Positions 1 to 10,790 of a DNA stretch of 64,000 nt are shown here, piece by piece. A program made the position numbers and the translations under genes. The first letter of the stretch is position 1. Each line of letters begins with the position of its first letter. Under the pieces are notes generated by a model, which searched no databases, was not told where the DNA came from, and saw only the letters and a program-made list of their open reading frames with translations. The stretch covers positions 806,001-870,000 of the forward strand of contig JAKSXM010000228.1 of assembly GCA_022575985.1 (NCBI GenBank), written 5' to 3'. This DNA comes from Anagrus nilaparvatae (Eukaryota > Arthropoda > Insecta > Hymenoptera > Mymaridae).

Positions 1-1779
1 TGTTTACTTAATTATAGTTACAAGGAGAGTTTAGTAATTTTGGAGAACCAAATGACTTTAAATTGTTATATGAATAAGATCCTGAAGGCCTATCACAATA
101 AGCGGTGGATACCTAGGATAACTTTTTGGTATTTTAATTATATTTTAATTTATTATAAACTACTTCAAAACTATTTAGTGTCATTTGGTCAACCAAAAGT
201 AACCTGAAAATATTTTCCATTGGCCACAAGCAAAATTCTGTTAGCGGCAAGTGTAAATCCACTTGCATAAATGAAAATTCATCATCGATAAGTGGAAAAG
301 ATTTTTAGTTCAGTAAACTACCCTCGTTAATTATAAAAACTAAAAATATTTTATTTATTAAATTATTTAAAAATGAGAAGAAAGTATCAATAACGTAGTT
401 ATAATAAATAAACAAATAAAATAAGTATTAAAATTTATTGCGCAAAAAAATCTATAATTGCTAAATTAAAGCTATGAAAAACAAAAGCAATGGAAAATAA
501 AAAAATTATTAAAATGTTAAAATTATATATAAATATTAAAAACAAAAAAAATAAACAAATTAAAAATAAAACTTACAAGTCTTAAATCAGTCAGTATTTA
601 ATTATGCTTGACTCTGAAAAAAAAAAAAATAATTTTTAATTTTAAAAAATATTTTTGTTTATACTTGCATATTTGTTAATTTTAGTAATTCAAGCAAATA
701 ATTTATTTTTACATCATACGCATAAAATTATATGCATTATTTTAAAATAAATAAGAATAAATTAAAAAAAAAAATCTGTTTCTAATTAAAATTTATAGCA
801 CAGAAGAAAAAGAAACATTAATTTTAATTACTTTTGGAATTACATTTTTTTTTAATTCTAAAATTTTTAAATATTTGTTAATTATTATAGAGTAACATGC
901 TATATTTGAAAGTAAGGATAACAAAATGCAAAAATGGCAATAATGCTAAAAAGATGTTCTGATTTTATATTCCATACTGAAGGAAGCTGCCATTGCAGCT
1001 ATTCAAGGTAAATTTTGCGCAAATGGTTAGGTGTTAGGGAACTGTGCTAAACCAATGGTTTGGGTCATCTAGAAGTCCAAAGAAAATTATGCGTAAGAAT
1101 ATTTAAGCTATGTTGATTCGTGCTCAATGATACGAAGTACATCTTTTTTGCATTTCAGTGAAGAAGTAAATCTTTAAAAAAGAATATCAAAATATTTATA
1201 TGACCAACTCTGATTACAACTTATACAAAAAAAAAATTTAATGTATTTAAATTTATTTATAAATTATGTGAAATAATTTTTAGTTTATTACTCAAATTAT
1301 GATATTTAATCAAACGACATAAATCAATTAAAGTAATTAGCGTAATATCAAATAATAATTCAAATAAACATGAGTTTTTTATTGTTTTAAAAAAAGATAA
1401 AAAAACATGTATTCACGTCTCTAATTTATGTTAAATTAAGAATTATAAGTAAAACTGTTTTTTTATTTAAATTTCTTTTTACAAGAAGAGTTTATTATTA
1501 TAATCAAAATTGTTTAAAAATTTAATTATTTAAGTATAAAGTTTAAAATTTGGATTTATTATTTATTATGAAATAATGTATAAAAATGAAAATTTTGTTT
1601 TTTAAAAAGGACTGTTTATGATAATAATATGTCTATATGTTAATAATTTAAATTTGTATTTATAAGTATATGGTATTATACTGTCACAAAATTATAATTA
1701 GTTTTTTCAATATAAACTGTTGCATTTAAAAAAATATTTTATGTTATTTATTTTTATTTTTTTGACCTACATAGCCAAA
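1..1779. other. AT-rich intergenic DNA
   Basis: Almost entirely A/T with poly-A and poly-T runs and no reading frame of note. A small inverted pair (AACCAAATGAC near 47 and GTCATTTGGT near 179) could form a loose hairpin. Around 960-1090 the base composition is more balanced, and the plus-strand reading there has two stops within about 40 codons, so at most it is a decayed coding fragment. No gene is called. Confidence 0.6.
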
Positions 1780-1879
1780 AATATTGGATAAACATCGTGA
1801 ATGAGAAGGTTTTTGATGTTAATTATAGTTCAACAGGTGTCTTGCATGGTTAAAAATTTTGCTATTTCTTGTACATAAT

Positions 1880-2459
1880 TTGAAACGATATAAAAAAATA
1901 TTAGACACTAAAATCTGTAGCTGAGTGAGGCATAATTTTATATTTAGCTAAAATTTTGTTTAATTCTACCTCTATATTATTAATATCAAAAATTTTATAA
2001 ATAGAATTTTTAATAGTTTTTAACATAACGTTCGGTTTGCCCATTTGTATCAGGATGAAAAGGTGTAATCAACCTTTGTTTTATACCATTTTGTTTCAAA
2101 ATTCTTTTGAAATAAATGAACGACCATTATCGCTGACCAGTATTTTTGGGAATGCCAAATTTTGCATAAATTTTCGTACAAACGTTTATTACCGTATTGT
2201 TAACAATATTTTTAACAATATAAACTTCAGGCCATTTGGTATATAAATCAACTAAGATAAAGAAAATTTTATTTAAAGTTGGACAGACAAAATAGATATA
2301 AACTCTCTCGAACGGTTTAGTGACTGGTTCCCAAATATGTTTTTCTTCAATATAAACAATAATTCTACGCTTCGGACACTTTGAGCAATTAACTACTAAA
2401 TTGTCAATATCTCTATCAATATTAGGCCACCAGACATATCCCCGTGCGAGAGCTTTCAT
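1880..2459 (-). pseudogene. Gypsy integrase remnant (zinc-binding and catalytic core)
   Basis: The start shows the HHCC zinc-domain signature: GYVWWP, then a paired Cys-x2-Cys (CSKC), then the W-x-P-V-x-KPFERV linker typical of Gypsy integrases. The core continues as FGIPK and VSDNGRSF, where the second catalytic Asp is present. After a stop and frame shift come ITPFHPDTNGQTER, carrying the catalytic Glu region, and MPHSATDF. The first catalytic Asp, expected in a xIDF motif after FERV, is Tyr here (YIYF). With the frame breaks, this marks a dead copy. Family assignment is secure; exact ends are approximate. Confidence 0.85.
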
Positions 2460-2601
2460 TTTGACAATGCCAAAATGACCTTCATGAATTTCGGCAAGAA
2501 TTGTAAGATAACTTGAAAGATTTTTAGAATTACATTACATTTTTTTTATGCGCCCGAACTATCATATTGTTTTTCATTGCGAATTCCGAAGGATTTACGT
2601 T

Positions 2602-3180
2602 CTATGTATCTTTTGACTTAATTAATTTACTAGACTTTAAATTTGCTATAATTTTATGTATTTTAGGATCCTGCGTATTTTGTGTAACCACGCTTTCGGC
2701 TGTAACTGGTAGCGTATTCATTGTATCAATGTAAAATGTATCTATATTGATTGTCGTATTGTATTTTTTTTGTAAATGTGAAATGAAATTAAAGCCTTGT
2801 AAGAAAATTGCGTAATGTTGCACGCGCATGGCACTGTATATTGGTAAATTTTTATTTTTGCCGAATATTTGAATGAGGGGCTTGCAGTCGCTTAGAAGTG
2901 TAAATTTAATACCTTAAAGGTACTGATATAATCTTTTAATAGAATATACGATTGCAAACGCCTCTTTCTCAATTTGTGAATAATTTCGTTGTAATTTATT
3001 TAATGAATGTGAAATGTATATAATAGACTTATACGAACCATCTGGAAATCTATGTGAAAGTACTGCACCAATACCGTAAGGAGAGGCGTCTCAAGCTAAA
3101 AGTAAAAGTAATTTTGTAATGTAAGATTGTAATGTAAAACGAAATTATCACTGGTAAACGCAGCTTTTGTCGTTTCAAAA
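2602..3180 (-). pseudogene. Gypsy RNase H and connection region remnant
   Basis: The minus strand reads RVQHYAIFLQGFNF, the conserved end of Ty3/Gypsy RNase H (R-x-x-R-W-x-LxLQ-x-F-x-F), followed by the spacer toward integrase. Further upstream (about 2880-3130 on the plus scale) are weaker RNase H matches with frame breaks. Next to it, ECQKTFE sits directly after RSFIGF, so the usual segment between the RT thumb and RNase H has been deleted. It is not functional. Confidence 0.7.
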
Positions 3181-3336
3181 GTTTTTTGGCATTCTTCAGT
3201 CACAAAACCGATAAAACTACGAACTTCAGATACATCACGCGGTGCAGACATTTATTTCATTGCTTCAGTCTTTTTCTTATCTTTATGAACCCCATTTTTA
3301 TCGATAATGTGACCACAATAATTTATACTATCTTTC
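3181..3336 (-). pseudogene. Gypsy reverse transcriptase thumb remnant
   Basis: The minus strand reads FLKDSINYCGHIIDKNG, then an in-frame stop, then SAPRDVSEVRSFIGF. This is the classic Gypsy segment with GHII and the APxxxxEVRSFLG motif that follows the polymerase palm. It is the downstream half of the RT that was separated by the LINE. Compared with a normal Gypsy RT, roughly 30-40 codons are missing between the LDD box and this segment, so the insertion came with, or was followed by, a deletion. Confidence 0.75.
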
Positions 3337-3756
3337 AAAAATTAGCATTGGAGCGCAAATCCATATATGAAAGTGTAGAGAAACGCGAAGTGGCATCCAC
3401 CCGCGTTCGCTCCAATGCTATGATTAAATGGCATGGGCGATGGGACAGTGACAAGTGTGGCCGTTGGACGCACAGACTAATTTCGGACCTGGAGGCTTGG
3501 ACGGGACGCGAACATAGGAGGTAGATTTCTATCTCACCCAGTTCCCGGATACGTCCGTGACATGTTGAGGAAGTGGCACAAGGTGGCAACAAGGCAGTGC
3601 TTACACTGTCCGGGGGAGGTAGATACCGTAAAGCACACATTCTTTGGATGTGTGGGCTACTCAGAGGGGCACCCACCCTTCCCGGCTTGGAGGCCAGAGC
3701 GAGTGGTCCCGGAAATGCTACGAAGTCCTGAAAACTGGAACAAATCAGCAGAGTAA
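3337..3756 (+). pseudogene. R1-like LINE ORF2 C-terminus (frame-shifted)
   Basis: The reading is MIKWHGRWDSDKCGRWTHRL, ISDLEAW, then after two frame shifts FYLTQF, RDMLRKWHK, and a Cys-rich knuckle CLHCPGEVDTVKHTFFGC (C-x2-C-x8-H-x4-C). The W-x-x-RW...GRWT-x-RLI...FYLTQ series followed by a CCHC knuckle is the hallmark of R1-clade LINE proteins. The frame changes near 3520 and again near 3540, so the copy is dead. It ends at the TAA at 3754. Confidence 0.8.
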
Positions 3757-3989
3757 ATAAGGGCCACGCTGTAGACGAAAAAGGAGGAAAGCTTTCTATC
3801 GTAGAGAGCCCTCCCATCCCTAGGCAGGGGAAAGAAGGCGGCCAGCTGCCTAGGCTTCGCGTACCAAACTGAAGTTATACCTGAAAAGGGAGTCCCGGTT
3901 TGGGGCAAACAAGCACAGGGAGGTTTAAAGAGCGTTTACCCAGTAAGAATCTGGGACGAAGTCGGCGACAGGGTTCGTCGGCAAAGTCT

Positions 3990-4019
3990 CCCAGTTGTAC
4001 TTGTACTTCTACAACTGGG
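3990..4019 (+). other. Perfect 10-bp hairpin near LINE 3' end
   Basis: CCCAGTTGTA at 3990-3999 pairs exactly with TACAACTGGG at 4010-4019 around a 10-nt loop, 20 nt before the poly(A). A stem-loop just before the tail is where a LINE's own reverse transcriptase can recognise its RNA. That role is inferred, not shown. Confidence 0.6.
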
Positions 4020-4055
4020 TGGTCATGGAAATTCCCTTGAAAAAAAAAAAAAAAA

Positions 4056-4400
4056 CTTTAACATCGTCCAGCAATACTGATACTCCATGTAACCCTGCTA
4101 GTAAATTATCCATATAGTGTTGCCAAATAGCAGGTGACACGTTAATACCGTACATTAGTCGTCTACAACGAAATAAACCGCGATTTGTACTTAAAATTAA
4201 AAGTCTCGATCTTTCTTCATCCACTATCATCTGTAAATATGCTTCAGACAAATCTTGTTTCGAGAAATGAATACAGTCCAAAAAAGTTGCAAGAAGCTCA
4301 TAAAATGTAGGAAGTAGGTATCCGTACACTTCTAAAAGCTTATTAACTGTAACTGAAAAATCACTGCAGAGTCTAACATGTTTATTACAAGCACAGGTAC
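4056..4400 (-). pseudogene. Gypsy reverse transcriptase palm remnant
   Basis: The minus strand reads VRLCSDFSVTVNKLLEVYGY, then LLPTFYELLATF, FSKQDLSEAYLQM, GLFRCRRLMYGI, SPAIWQHYMDNLL and VSVLLDDV. These are the successive Gypsy RT motifs, including the catalytic Asp in DLSEAY and the LLDD box (YLDD in active elements). The first part is in a different frame from the rest, showing a frame shift near 4330. The reading ends in the poly(A) tail of the inserted LINE just after LDDV. Confidence 0.85.
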
Positions 4401-4920
4401 AATATAGGTATCAAATTCAGGTGAGCCTAGTTTTTGTGAAACTTTACTTTTAACTAAATGTTCTAAATCTAAATCAACTAAAGGTATTAATGGAAATGGT
4501 ACAGATTTGGCTCTCAAAAATATTGGTTTTACATTGTTTTTTAATTTTAAATGAGCTTGAAAATTTAAAACCGGATTTAGGTCTTTACTAGTTATATTTT
4601 TGTATTTATAAATTAAATTTTTTTATGTCTATTTCTAGGTTAAGATTTTCTTCTAATTAAAAAATTGTTACTAAAAAATTATTACAGTTTCTATCAATTT
4701 TTTAAATTTATAAATCCATTTGTGCCCTAAAAGCGGAGCACGATAAATATTAGTTAAGTATAAATTTAATGTTATTGTATGATTTTTAAAAAAGACTTCC
4801 ACTTTAACATAACCTAAACTAGAAATTTTAGATTTACAAAAAAGTTATTAAATTTATTTTTTTCTAAAAATTTTACTACCTCTAAAATACTTCTTTGCTT
4901 TGCTACCTTTGCTCTTCTAT

Positions 4921-4965
4921 GTACATAATTGATACTGCTGAACCACTGTCGAGTGTACATAAAAA
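4921..4965 (-). pseudogene. Gypsy aspartic protease active-site relic
   Basis: The minus strand reads CTLDSGSAVSIM, which contains the Asp-Ser-Gly catalytic triplet in the hydrophobic setting of retrotransposon proteases. It lies between the nucleocapsid knuckle and the RT, as expected. The surrounding frame is broken, so this is a short relic rather than a gene. Confidence 0.6.
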
Positions 4966-5094
4966 ATTTTCTCGATGATAATTCTTTTCTTCTAACATTA
5001 AAATTTCTTCGGGTTCATTGTCCGATTTCGATTTTTTAATACGTATTCGGGCGTTTTTACTTCTCGATTCTTTTTAAATCCCACCTGTAACCTT

Positions 5095-5180
5095 GGCTCC
5101 ACAATACGAACAATTTAACTTGTCTTTAAGACGACATTTTTGAGCTGCAGAGTCTTTCCACATCGAAAGCAAGATGTATC
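5095..5180 (-). pseudogene. Gag nucleocapsid zinc-knuckle relic
   Basis: The minus strand reads SCFRCGK, then after a one-base frame change AQKCRLKDKLNCSYCGAK. Two Cys-x2-Cys starts spaced like CCHC zinc knuckles fit the nucleocapsid part of gag in a Gypsy element. The His and last Cys are not clean in one frame. The position upstream of the protease relic supports the call. Confidence 0.5.
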
Positions 5181-5240
5181 ATTACTGCGGTTTTCCCGTG
5201 AATTATTGCCGGCTTCGCTACCACGTGATTGTTTAGCAAA

Positions 5241-8200
5241 TTTATTGTTTTTAATGCAAGAGCGCCCTAGTATTAATTTCTAAATAAATAACAGCTGATG
5301 GATATTGATATACTTTTCTGATATTTCTCAATTTTAATAGATTTGTACCTGTTATTCAGTCTTTTTATGGGAGCCACATATTTTTTGATTACCACAATAC
5401 TTTCATGTAGAGTTCTGATATTGCATTTATTTTTCAAATTTGCCATTAGGGCTTTCGATATAATTAATAGTAGAACTCCTGTATTTAATATTGCCCTTAC
5501 TGTTGTCTTATTGATGGACTCTTCGATGATTGCGTAGTCTAAACTTGGTTTTTTTTAAAGCATCTGAAGTTTCCTATCTTAAAAATAAGTTTCAATCCAT
5601 TGATGCATCTTTGCAAAACTCTATACTTTTGTAAATAGCAACATTTTTACCCAGCAATTGAAATTCGAAGCGATTTTTTTAAATAACTGCCAAGCTAGGG
5701 TACATTGTTCGATTGGAAGGGACAAGGCAATTATTCTAAGTAAGATTTTTGAATATTTTCTTAATCATTATAATTTATTAACATATAATATGTATACAGA
5801 AAGGGTTATTTAAAAAAATACCTAAATTAAAGAGGGGGGGTCAAATTAACATAAAACAATTTCGATTTAGGAACTTAAAATAATTTGGATTAGGATACTT
5901 ATTATAATTTTGGTTCTAGAAGTTATAATAATTAGGGAGCATAATTTAAAACTACTATAAGTCAACATGCTCCGTGCTCATTGGTTGTGCTAACACACAA
6001 ACCAATTATAAGTTTTTTTTAGGTTAAGGCCTTTATTTTTATAACTGTGTCAAAAAATACTTTGAAACTATTTTAAAAAAAATCCTATGTCAATAAGTAC
6101 ATTACAATTACATCGATTTTCCTGGGCAATAACCTTAAAGGGATAACATCAAAAGTAATGAGAATATTTCTTTTTTTTTTCTTTTTTATAGAAAAAAAAT
6201 TATAACATGTAAAAAAGTATACATAGGTATACATCCTGATGATACATTTTGCAGTCAAGGGATTGAGCGGTGACCTGTCCAATGCTCGATCATCGTTTAA
6301 ATATACCTATATAGATAAAATACTGGTATATTGAAAAAATGTAGGTAAAGAGTAAATTTCTATTTATAAATTTTATATATATTTATATATATAGGGGAGT
6401 TTTTAAACTTTAGTAAGCATAATAAAAACATACATATACATAGTTATATAATAAAATAGTGACATTTTTTTTAAATCTTTGCGCATATACCTATATATTA
6501 TGTGCTCTCTTCTGAACCGATCGTCTGCAACATAAACAAAGCATTTAACACAAGATCAGTACCTACTATATGAAATATATTGAATAAAATCCTATAAAAA
6601 AAATATGCTTCATTCTTTAGAAAATCTTTAATAATTTTATTTTTCTGTTTCATTTTTTATTACAAATGTGCAGAATTGTCACGTATAAAATTTTTAAATT
6701 TAAATTTTGACGAAATTAAATTTTGTATAAAATATAAGTTAATTGAATTAAAATTTAATTATTTTTTGTAAATATAGCATTTAATTTTTTATATTAGCAA
6801 AATTAATTGTATATATTAGCCAATACTTTATTTGAAACTTAACCCATATTTTCATAAAAACTAAATTTTGCTGATGCACTATGTACTTCGACAACAGAAA
6901 ATTTTTTTTTTACTGTTAAAACGCTTTTTTATATTGTCCCATGTAAAGTTCAGGAATTATATTTTTCTGGTCCAAAGCACCCATTTTGAGCCCTGCAATC
7001 CAAAATCAAATCAACTTTTTAAAGAAATCCGCCAGGCTAAAGTACATTTAGCAAGCAAATTAAAATATGCGTTTATAAACTATGATATGCGAATATAACC
7101 AAATAATAAACTTATTAAAATATATAAGCTTTTGATGAGCTAGTAAAATTTGATATTATAAAATTAATACTGCATAAATAATGAAATAATGCATGGTACA
7201 TCTATAAAATTAGCGAAAAACGAGAGCAAAAAAATTTTTTTTATAATTTTATACTTAATATACAATAATTATGCTTTATTTTTTATTAATAATATAAAAA
7301 ATTTTATCATTTTTGAGTGTTCAAAACCATTAATTGTTTAATTTATTGATATTTATTATTTTATTTTTTAAGTTTATAGTTTTTTTTTATATAAAATGTA
7401 TAGGTATAAATTGATTAATTGAATAGCTACCGAATATTACGCGCGTCATATAAAATCACTGTATTTGACTTGCGCAATTAAATAGAAAATTTTATATCAT
7501 AGTTTTAAACTAACTCTTGTCCGGTAAAGTCATTTTATAATAGTAATTTGTTTTTTTATTAATAAACAATTTTTATTAATAAATTTTTTATAAAAATAAA
7601 GAATTTTATTACTGTCGAAAAATAAATTTGATGGATGGATTTGATGGATTAAAATGTTTTTTTTGAGAAATTATGTAGAAATTGATAATAATTAGATTTA
7701 ATTTTCTGAAAAATTTAAGAAAAAACATTTTATTATCTTTTTTAATATTATAGGTAAGTAAAATTTTTTTATTTAGTAAATTAGAAAAAAAATTCTTAAA
7801 TCAATGCCATTCAATTAATTTATAAAATTTTCGTAATCACTTTTCACCGCTTTTATTTCAAAAAATTTAATAAAATGGTAGCAACTCGATTGGAAACAAA
7901 ACAATTTATAATTAATTTATTGAACAACTTTGTGGAAAACAAAAGCTAAATCTGATTTGAACATCTTATTGAACATAAATATAATATAAATTTATTTAAT
8001 TATAAAATATATTTAATTTAAAATTCTAAATTTAGTTTTACTATAATATAACTGAGTTTTTTGTCATTTTATGTTATTACATTCTCTTAATTTTTACTTT
8101 ACTTCATAATTTTGTAATTTTATAAAATGTATATATGCTTTTAACTCTTTGTATATATAAATACAATAAATAAATATCAAATATCAAATATAAAATATGG

Positions 8201-8372
8201 CTAAACACTTAGTTAAAATATTTGTGTTCAATTTTTAACAAGTCTACGAACTTGTTTTTAGAAAGGTATCAAGTTGTATGAGATTAAAAATCAAACAAAA
8301 TTTTTAAGTCGTTTCAAAATTTTCTTTGTAAAAAAAGCAAAATATGCTTCATAAAAAATTATATAAACATCT
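5241..8372. other. AT-rich spacer upstream of Tdc
   Basis: Apart from possible gag relics to about 5740 and a repeat copy at 5828-6020, I see only AT-rich DNA. A 76-codon plus-strand frame at 6868-7098 has no recognisable domain and is not called. No RNA gene is visible. Confidence 0.55.
5828..6020 (+). repeat. Dispersed repeat, copy 1 (second copy near 58.5 kb)
   Basis: It starts with a G-run and ends with GCTAACACACAAACCAATTA. The same series of blocks (G-run, GATTTAGGA, AGTTATAATA, AACATGC-CC, TGCTC-TTGG, AACACACAAACCAATTA) recurs in the same order and orientation at 58510-58690. A tail-only copy lies near 33110. There is no coding content, so it is probably a non-autonomous transposon family. 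Confidence 0.7.
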
Positions 8373-8480
8373 TGAAATGACCCACGTCCAACCCCACGTC
8401 CGCACTCAAGACCCGGATAACATTGACATATATGATCCATGCTGCAGTGACTTGTTGAACAGCTTTATATTAAAAAATAG
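8373..8480 (+). other. Coding-like, GC-richer patch upstream of Tdc
   Basis: In a very AT-rich stretch, about 100 bp have balanced composition. They read in one frame as HLEMTHVQPHVRTQDPDNID followed by a Cys-Cys containing segment, with two CCCACGTCC copies 13 nt apart. The frame then runs into AT-rich sequence and stops. It could be a 5' UTR exon of Tdc, a small exon, a relic or a promoter element. I do not recognise the peptide. Confidence 0.25.
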
Positions 8481-8877
8481 TTTTAGCCAAATTTTTAAAT
8501 TTAAATTTTATTTTCTTGCATAAATTTTTTCCAACTAAAGAATCTTCTAAAACCGAAAAACTAAAACATTCTTGACAATCTGTGTTAAAATAAAACTAAT
8601 AAGTTTAGAAAAACTTTAAATTATTAATAAAAAATATATTCTATGCAATATTGATTTAAGTTACTTTAAAGGGCTCCGGGACCGAAAAGACCTTAAAATT
8701 AATTTTTTTTGATTTTTAAAATAATTTATTGATTTAATTATTTTTTGAAAGGCATTGTAAAAAAATTTAGTTTTTTGTTAAATTAATTTTAAGATACGTA
8801 TTATCAGTTAAATGCATTTTCTAATTAAAGTTTTAAATAAAAATATATTTAAATTTTTAGACTTCAGAATTTCAAAA

Positions 8878-10732
8878 ATGGACGTTGATGAGTTTCGTGT
8901 GCATGGAAAGGAAATGGTAGAATACATTTGTGAATATCTTCGAACACTAGAAACCCGAAGAGTTACAGCAAATGTTGATCCTGGTTATCTAAGACCTTTG
9001 TTACCTAAAGAAGCTCCAGCTAAACCTGAACCTTTTGAGGTCATTATGAAGGACGTGGAAACCAAAATTATGCCAGGAGTAAGATTTTTTTGCATAATTT
9101 TTTTAAAATAATAATCATTTTAAAAATTAGCGTTATATGATAATTTCCAAGTCAATTAAAAATATGTATTAACAATAATTATTAGAATTTTACAAAACAA
9201 TAAAAATTCCTATAATTCCTACAATGAATAAATAAATTACTAGTAACAGAAAATTATTACAGATAACGCACTGGCAACATCCGAGGTTTCATGCTTATTT
9301 TCCAGCAGGGAACTCATTTCCCTCTATTCTAGGAGATATGCTTTCTGATGCAATTGGTTGCATCGGGTTCTCATGGGCAGCTAGTCCAGCTTGTACAGAA
9401 TTAGAAACAATTGTCTTAGACTGGTTTGCCCGAGCAATGGATCTACCAAATGGTTTTCTGTCAGATAGGGAAGGTTCAAGAGGTGGCGGTGTTATTCAAG
9501 GATCCGCTTCTGAATGCATTTTAGTTACAATGTTAGCAGCTAGAGCTCAAGCAATAAGAACATTAAAAGAACAAGATCCATTAACGGAAGATTCTGCATT
9601 TTTACCTAAATTAGTAGCTTATTGCTCTACAGAAGCTCATTCTTGTGTTGAAAAAGCTGCCATGATATGCTTAGTTAAATTACGAATTTTAGAACCAGAT
9701 GATAGATGTCGATTACGTGGTGCAACCGTTGAAGCTGCTATCCGAGAAGATGTATCCCGAGGCTTAGTACCATTTTTCGTATCAACAACACTTGGTACCA
9801 CCGGATGCTGCGCTTTTGATCTTCTAACAGAAATTGGGCCTGCATGTAAACAATTTTCCGGAACTTGGTTACATGCTGACGGAGCTTATGCTGGCAGTGG
9901 TTTTGTTTGCCCAGAATTAAGACAGCATTTAGCTGGAATCGAATATGCAGATTCATTTAATACCAATCCAAATAAATGGATGTTAGTTAATTTTGATTGT
10001 TCATGCCTTTGGGTAAAAGACAGAGTCAAATTGACATCTGCTTTGGTGGTTGATCCATTATACTTGCAGCATGCTAATTCTGCTGAATCTATTGATTATC
10101 GACATTGGGGAATCCCATTAAGCCGACGTTTCAGAGCCCTAAAACTTTGGTTCGTTATGAGAACTTATGGAATAACTGGACTGCAAGCCTATATCCGTAA
10201 TCATATAAATTTAGCCAGAAGATTTGAAGCTGGTATTCGTCGTGATAAGCGTTTTGAAGTCCTTAATGACGTTCGGCTTGGACTTGTTTGTTTTCGACTC
10301 AAAGAATCTGACGATTTTAATCAAGAACTATTAGCTAATATCAATGCTTCTGGTAAATTACATATGATACCGTCAAGGGTAAGAGGAAAATATGCTTTAC
10401 GTTTTTGTGTTGTAAAAGAGCAAGCATCTGAAGCTGATATAGATTTTGCCATTGAAGCTTTGGGTGACCATGCGACTGAAGTTTTGTTAACTCATTACGG
10501 AGCAGAAGAAGATATTCATCGATCTAAGAGTCCTAAAAGCCCAGCACCTCTTGATAAAAAATTGGTTAGAAAATTCAGTTTTACAAGGAGCGTTACAAGA
10601 GATGCATACAAACGTTCTAGATCAAAAACTGGATTACACGATGGGGCTACACCGATTATGGTTGTTGAAGATCAACCTGCCAGATTAGCTGTTGATATCA
10701 TTGAAGAAGATGTGTCTTGTGATAGTCGGTAG
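8878..10732 (+). CDS. Tdc: Tyrosine decarboxylase (tyramine/octopamine synthesis)
   Basis: A PLP-dependent group II decarboxylase that converts tyrosine to tyramine, the first step to octopamine in insect neurons and other tissues. Two exons, 8878-9078 and 9263-10732, join in phase 0 and give 556 residues. The start is the ATG giving MDVDEFRVHGKEMVEYI, matching the family N-terminus; an in-frame upstream ATG only adds AT-rich residues. Visible residues: ITHWQHPRFHAYFPAGNSFP (68 onward), active-site His193 in EAHSCVEKAA, TTLGTT near 242, Asp273, the PLP lysine Lys305 in NPNKW, and catalytic Tyr346 in DYRHWGIPLSRRFR, which fits a decarboxylase rather than an aldehyde synthase. ADSFNTNPNKW and LTSALVVDPLYL resemble Tdc far more than Hdc or Ddc. 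Oddity: the usual HVDAAYAG reads HADGAYAG. The C-tail is charged and variable. Confidence 0.93.
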
Positions 10733-10744
10733 TGTTCAATTCAG

Positions 10745-10790
10745 CTCACGGTACCTCCTAAAAGGGAACATTTATTATCGCTACCGTGAG
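10745..10790 (+). other. Stem-loop in Tdc 3' UTR
   Basis: CTCACGGTA at 10745-10753 pairs perfectly with TACCGTGAG at 10782-10790 around a 28-nt loop, starting 13 nt after the stop codon. It could shape or regulate the mRNA; chance is possible. The next 100 bp stay GC-richer than the surroundings, as expected for a conserved 3' UTR. Confidence 0.45.

Larger units (their letters stand above)
3337..4055 (+). mobile_element. 5'-truncated R1-like non-LTR retrotransposon (LINE)
   Basis: A GC-richer 0.7 kb block sits inside the AT-rich Gypsy relic. It encodes the C-terminal end of an R1/TRAS-type reverse transcriptase protein, then about 270 bp of 3' UTR, a hairpin, and a 16-nt poly(A) at 4040-4055. 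The 5' end begins abruptly inside ORF2, typical of truncated reverse transcription. I could not see a clear target-site duplication. The insertion is younger than the Gypsy copy it disrupts. Confidence 0.8.
1780..5740 (-). mobile_element. Decayed Ty3/Gypsy LTR retrotransposon (internal region), split by a LINE
   Basis: Read on the minus strand, relics appear in the order nucleocapsid knuckle, aspartic protease, reverse transcriptase, RNase H, integrase. Integrase after RNase H is the Ty3/Gypsy order. Every domain carries stops, frame shifts or deletions, so no functional polyprotein is possible. A LINE at about 3337-4055 interrupts the reverse transcriptase. The stretch 5240-5740 reads weakly like gag and sets a soft outer limit. 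I could not find matching LTRs by eye, so the true ends are uncertain. The element lies upstream of the tyrosine decarboxylase gene and is not linked to its function. Confidence 0.8.

Noticed and set aside
3335..3817. 160-codon open frame on the minus strand
   Set aside because: It is the antisense shadow of the LINE C-terminal coding region and has no recognisable domain.
5343..5537. 64-codon hydrophobic plus-strand frame
   Set aside because: It overlaps the probable gag relic on the other strand, and its hydrophobic look comes from T-rich sequence.
6868..7098. 76-codon plus-strand frame upstream of Tdc
   Set aside because: No domain, no splice context and no neighbouring support; part reads like a decayed repeat.
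8878..10732. Histidine decarboxylase or DOPA decarboxylase identity for this gene
   Set aside because: The segments around the PLP lysine and the substrate loop match insect Tdc much better than Hdc or Ddc.
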